Shown here: positions 13,671-16,193 of the stretch, one piece after another
How positions within the stretch are numbered: position 1 is the stretch's first letter
How the letters are laid out: each line of letters opens with the position of its first letter
Assembly (NCBI GenBank): GCA_022564935.1
Contig: JADFKM010000046.1
Location: forward strand, 1-16,193
Direction of reading: 5' to 3'
Source: Candidatus Dadabacteria bacterium
Lineage (GTDB): Bacteria; Desulfobacterota_D; UBA1144; Nemesobacterales; JADFKM01
DNA length: 16,193 bases
Translations under genes and position numbers: made by a program
The notes under the pieces: model-generated
What the model was told of the DNA's origin: nothing
Seen by the model: the letters and a program-made list of their open reading frames with translations, nothing else
Database searches by the model: none

Positions 13671-14446
13671 GGCTTCAGCGCGCTGATCTTCATGCTTGCG
13701 ATCGAGCCGGCGATTTCATTGGCTTTATCGGGGGTAAGCTTCAGCTTCTCTACGATCTCCCGGATGAGCGGGTCGCTGCAAAGGGACTCCGGGTCGAGGG
13801 ATGTCTCTTCTAACACGCTTAGTTCCTCGAACCCGGCTTGCTCGATATAGGTGAGGTAATCGTCCTTCAACGCCGCACCCGCCAAGCAGCCCGCATACGC
13901 CTCGACGGAGCTTTTTATGGCGTCGGGCAGCTCAGAGAGGAGCACAATGTCGGAGACCATGAGCCCGCCTCCGGGCCGGAGCACCCGGAACGCCTCGCCG
14001 AATGCCGTTGCCTTATCAGGCACCAGGTTTATGACGCAGTTCGAGATCACCAGGTCGATGGAGACGTCATCAACCGGCAGCTTTTCGATCTCCCCCAGCC
14101 TGAACTCGACGTTTCCGTACCCTCCCTTCCTGGCGTTTGCCTTGGCGCGCTCAACCATCTCCGAGGTCATGTCCACGCCTATAACACGTCCTGCGTCACC
14201 CACTTTTAGAGCAGCTAGGAAGCAGTCGAAGCCAGCTCCCGAGCCGAGGTCCAGCACTGTATCTCCCTCCCTTATGGCGGCGTGGGCAATGGGGTTGCCG
14301 CATCCGAGGCTGAGATTCGAGCCCTCGGGGGCCGAGCTTATCTCCCGCTCAGTGTATGCATTCCCTGCCCCACAGCACGAGGTGTCTTGGGCGGCCGCCT
14401 GTGCGTACTTATTTTTAACGAAACCTTTTATTTCCTCTTTCTCCAT
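13664..14446 (-). CDS. arsM: Arsenite S-adenosylmethionine methyltransferase ArsM
   Basis: Methylates arsenite with SAM to methylated, partly volatile arsenicals: cytoplasmic arsenic detoxification. At 260 residues it has the family hallmarks: an N-terminal SCCG (Cys24-Cys25), LSLGCGNP (Cys49), motif I VLDLGSGAGFDCF at 64-76, Asp92 for ribose binding, SNCVINLVPDK (Cys137) at 135-145, LRPGGGLMVSDIVL at 156-169 and AYAGCLAGA (Cys187) at 183-191. Cys49, Cys137 and Cys187 correspond to the three As(III)-binding cysteines of characterised ArsM enzymes. ATG 14446 is supported by GGAGGA about 9 bases upstream. No ArsR repressor or efflux gene is in the window, so it appears to be a stand-alone arsM. 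The neighbouring small membrane protein is divergent. Confidence 0.95.
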   Translation of the reverse strand: MEKEEIKGFVKNKYAQAAAQDTSCCGAGNAYTEREISSAPEGSNLSLGCGNPIAHAAIREGDTVLDLGSGAGFDCFLAALKVGDAGRVIGVDMTSEMVERAKANARKGGYGNVEFRLGEIEKLPVDDVSIDLVISNCVINLVPDKATAFGEAFRVLRPGGGLMVSDIVLLSELPDAIKSSVEAYAGCLAGAALKDDYLTYIEQAGFEELSVLEETSLDPESLCSDPLIREIVEKLKLTPDKANEIAGSIASMKISALKPE

Positions 14447-14735
14447 GATATTTTGTCCTCCGGCGATTCGAGGTTTGCGGGAATCAACAAACGCGGGTTT
14501 TTCATTGGCTCCCTATACCAGTAATGTAATGCCGTTATCGAAACGAACAAGTTGGTTTTGGCTCTCATGTTTATTTTCGGTGTCGGCTATACCTTTTAAA
14601 ACACGTATGTAAGGGCGACTTTTCCACATTACTGAGCGGCCCGGATAATTGCAGTATGACGGTTGCCATGTGCCGTGGATTCCGGTTACTTTACAGGGGG
14701 GCATATGAATTTACTTGGGGCCTCGAGGAGGCGCA

Positions 14736-15167
14736 ATGATTGAGCTTGCGAGACGGTTCATAAAGACCGGGTTAGTGTTTTTGATGGTGGGTCTTGTTCT
14801 CGGTCTTTACCTCATAGCGAGCAAGCACCTCCTGGGCAGTTGGCCTGACCGGGGGCTGATAACCGCCCATGTGCACGTGCTTCTCGTGGGTTTTCTCCTT
14901 TCCCTTATTATGGGAGTCGCCATATGGATGTTTCCCCGCCTGCGTGAGGACGGCAGCTACAGCCCCGCTCTTGCGGAGGCGACGTACTGGCTGCTTACCC
15001 TCGGTACGGCCTTTCGGTTCGCGGCGGAAGTGGCTATTGCTTATCTGCACACCATGAAAGCTCTCGATTGGGTCGTCGTCCTGGGCGCCGCTTCTCAGAC
15101 CCTTGCGGCGATTCTGTTCGTATACAACATCTGGTCGAGGGTGCGTCCTATGGGGAAGCAGACCTGA
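14736..15167 (+). CDS. Small four-helix membrane protein with HxH motif, heme-copper oxidase subunit I/NnrS-like fragment type
   Basis: A 143-residue inner-membrane protein with four predicted helices at about 8-28, 44-66, 81-103 and 111-133. The second begins AHVHVLLVGFLLSLIMG (His45, His47) and ends in WMFPR, resembling the heme-binding helices of CcoN/NorB-type oxidase subunit I and the HAHxxxxG helices of NnrS. Stand-alone proteins of this size are often annotated as cytochrome oxidase subunit I-like, but they lack the other heme and Cu ligands and cannot be an oxidase alone. A heme- or metal-binding accessory role is inference. Start ATG 14736 is set by GAGGAGG five bases before it; the TTG at 14715 would place that site inside the gene. 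No oxidase genes are adjacent. Confidence 0.8.
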   Translation: MIELARRFIKTGLVFLMVGLVLGLYLIASKHLLGSWPDRGLITAHVHVLLVGFLLSLIMGVAIWMFPRLREDGSYSPALAEATYWLLTLGTAFRFAAEVAIAYLHTMKALDWVVVLGAASQTLAAILFVYNIWSRVRPMGKQT

Positions 15168-15658
15168 GCCCACTCCCTTTTGCCTAGAATACATTAAGGA
15201 TAAGTTAGGGGGAATGAAAGCACCTATAAACTTAACAAAATTCATTAACTTCATTTAGCTTCTCCCTGAAATTGTTAAAAAAATTAAAAATTATAAAGTC
15301 GCGTTTTGTTTTGATCCTTTCTCAAAAATCGCCTTCCCGTTTTATCGCATTTATTCCCGGATGACAAAATATAACCAGTGATTACAGAGAGTTAGGAAGC
15401 GAATAGTAAATGACTCGGCATGCCTGGCGCAGCCATTTGGAGGAAATACGTGGACTTTGATGGCGAGGATGTCCCAATAGTTTAATAAATTACTTTAGAA
15501 ATAGTAAATAACCTCTTGTAATTAAGAGAAAATATTGTTACAATTGATAGAAGTGCGAATATACGCACAGAGTAGGTTGGAAAATAAATTGTTATGGTAT
15601 ATGCCAAAACAAATCATTCACAAATAACAAAACCTTTCAATAGGGAGGAGAGAGAGAT
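15168..15658. other. AT-rich intergenic region
   Basis: About 490 bases with no recognisable gene. It contains A/T tracts around 15220-15300, a 21-codon ORF at 15420-15485 (coding-like, MPGAAIWRKYVDFDGEDVPI) without a convincing ribosome site, a hairpin GTGCG-AATATA-CGCAC at 15553-15568, and an extended -10-like TGGTATATG at 15595-15603 that may promote the following gene. Confidence 0.5.
15553..15568. repeat. Inverted repeat GTGCG-AATATA-CGCAC
   Basis: Perfect 5-base arms with a 6-base spacer, about 90 bases before the secreted-protein gene and about 30 bases before its possible extended -10. It could be an operator or a hairpin. Confidence 0.35.
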
Positions 15659-16144
15659 ATGAGTAAAGGATTTGTCAAGGTCGCATTGGTCGCAGTATTG
15701 GCTGCGGTTCTGTCTATGCCGTGGTCGGCAGAGGCAGAAGAGGGTCTTTTGGGGGTGGAGTTCGCTTTTACGGTCGGCGCCCAAGTAGGTCCTTTTGATA
15801 CGGACGCAGGCGTGTTCGTGGCCGGAGAGATCGGGATTCCCATAGCACAGGCGGGCCCGGGGGTTTTCATGGGACTCATGAACATCGGTTGGTCTCAGAC
15901 GGATGACGACTTGATTTTTGAGCCGACGATCAACGCCGTGGCGCCGGGGCCGATCCTGACTCCCATGCTGCTGCGTGACTGGCAAGGCGACGTCGAGAAA
16001 GCCGCAGGCGGCGTGCCCATGGGGCGGGTCGGCCAGCCCGACGAGGTGGCGGAAGCCGTCGTCTGGCTGTGCTCCGATCGCGCCAGCTTCATCACCGGTC
16101 ATGTGCTGCCGATCGACGGTGGCATGATGTGCAAGGTCGGCTGA
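15659..16144 (+). CDS. Chimeric ORF: secreted/outer-membrane-type N-terminus fused to SDR C-terminus
   Basis: Residues 1-26 are a clear Sec signal peptide (MSKGFVKVALVAVLAAVLSM, cleavage after AEA). Residues 27 to about 90 are glycine-rich with alternating hydrophobics, like the start of an outer-membrane beta-barrel or similar exported protein. From about residue 90 the sequence is the C-terminal third of a short-chain dehydrogenase: INAVAPGPILTPML at 91-104, VPMGRVGQPDEVAEAVVWL at 119-137, and SDRASFITGHVLPIDGG at 139-155. The Rossmann GxxxGxG and the YxxxK catalytic residues are absent, so it cannot be a working SDR, and an exported SDR tail makes no sense. GC rises sharply at about 15928. 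AGGGAGGAG before ATG 15659 supports the native start of the N-terminal part. An assembly join or a recent recombination is likely. Confidence 0.75.
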   Translation: MSKGFVKVALVAVLAAVLSMPWSAEAEEGLLGVEFAFTVGAQVGPFDTDAGVFVAGEIGIPIAQAGPGVFMGLMNIGWSQTDDDLIFEPTINAVAPGPILTPMLLRDWQGDVEKAAGGVPMGRVGQPDEVAEAVVWLCSDRASFITGHVLPIDGGMMCKVG

Positions 16145-16193
16145 GTAAGCCTTCGCTTTAGGGTTGCGATCACCCCGCTCACCGGCAAAGCGG

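Noticed and set aside
13917-14612. 231-codon plus-strand open frame opposite arsM
   Set aside because: Antisense to a confidently identified arsM; Ser/Pro/Arg-rich composition is typical of a shadow frame.
15420-15485. 21-codon ORF in the AT-rich gap
   Set aside because: Protein-like sequence, but too short and without a ribosome site or recognisable relative to call a gene.

Overview
The window reads as a bacterial chromosome segment (about 2.15-15.9 kb) with foreign or misjoined DNA at both ends. The central part has mid-to-high GC, strong Shine-Dalgarno sequences, a sigma-70-family factor, a sigma-54-type promoter, a CHASE2 adenylate/guanylate cyclase, a DUF1460 lipoprotein and a PHA-system protein. 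This suits a Gram-negative environmental bacterium, perhaps a deltaproteobacterial (Desulfobacterota/Dadabacteria-like) lineage. That placement is inference from gene content and is weak. Bases 1 to about 2140 are AT-rich and look archaeal: a tyrosine recombinase with a C-terminal zinc ribbon, a convergent lysine-rich gene, no clear Shine-Dalgarno sites, and TATA boxes 26-27 bases before the start codons.

Layout. 1-2075: archaeal-type integrase (+) and a convergent unknown gene (-), with a shared TATA/operator region at 2023-2052. 2076-4700: a DUF4384 protein (5' end apparently fused to the AT-rich block, 3' end apparently frameshifted) followed by the CHASE2 cyclase. 4772-5257: GNAT acetyltransferase. 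5262-5462: remnant of an IS3-family element that cuts into a gene ending in six CG[V/I]H repeats; that gene is followed by an attC-like imperfect palindrome. 6405-9105: minus-strand genes for a small helical protein, a SAM methyltransferase, a PHA-system protein and a DUF1460 lipoprotein. 9510-10511: LLM-class flavin/F420 oxidoreductase. 10560-11762 (-): group-2 sigma-70-type factor with a near-perfect sigma-54 promoter and four palindromes upstream, facing a divergent 66-residue Cys-rich protein (12062-12262). 12525-13511: family-2 O-methyltransferase. 13664-14446 (-): arsenite methyltransferase ArsM. 14736-15167: small four-helix membrane protein with an HxH motif. 15659-16144: secreted or outer-membrane-type N-terminus fused in frame to the C-terminal third of a short-chain dehydrogenase.

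Most genes look like independent single units, and no large operon is visible. The clearest regulatory story is at 11.8-12.0 kb, where RpoN (sigma-54) probably drives an alternative sigma-70 factor, implying a sigma cascade. Both ends of the window carry ORFs whose halves belong to different proteins, so assembly chimerism must be excluded before reading them as natural fusions or inter-domain transfer. I see no tRNA, rRNA or CRISPR array.
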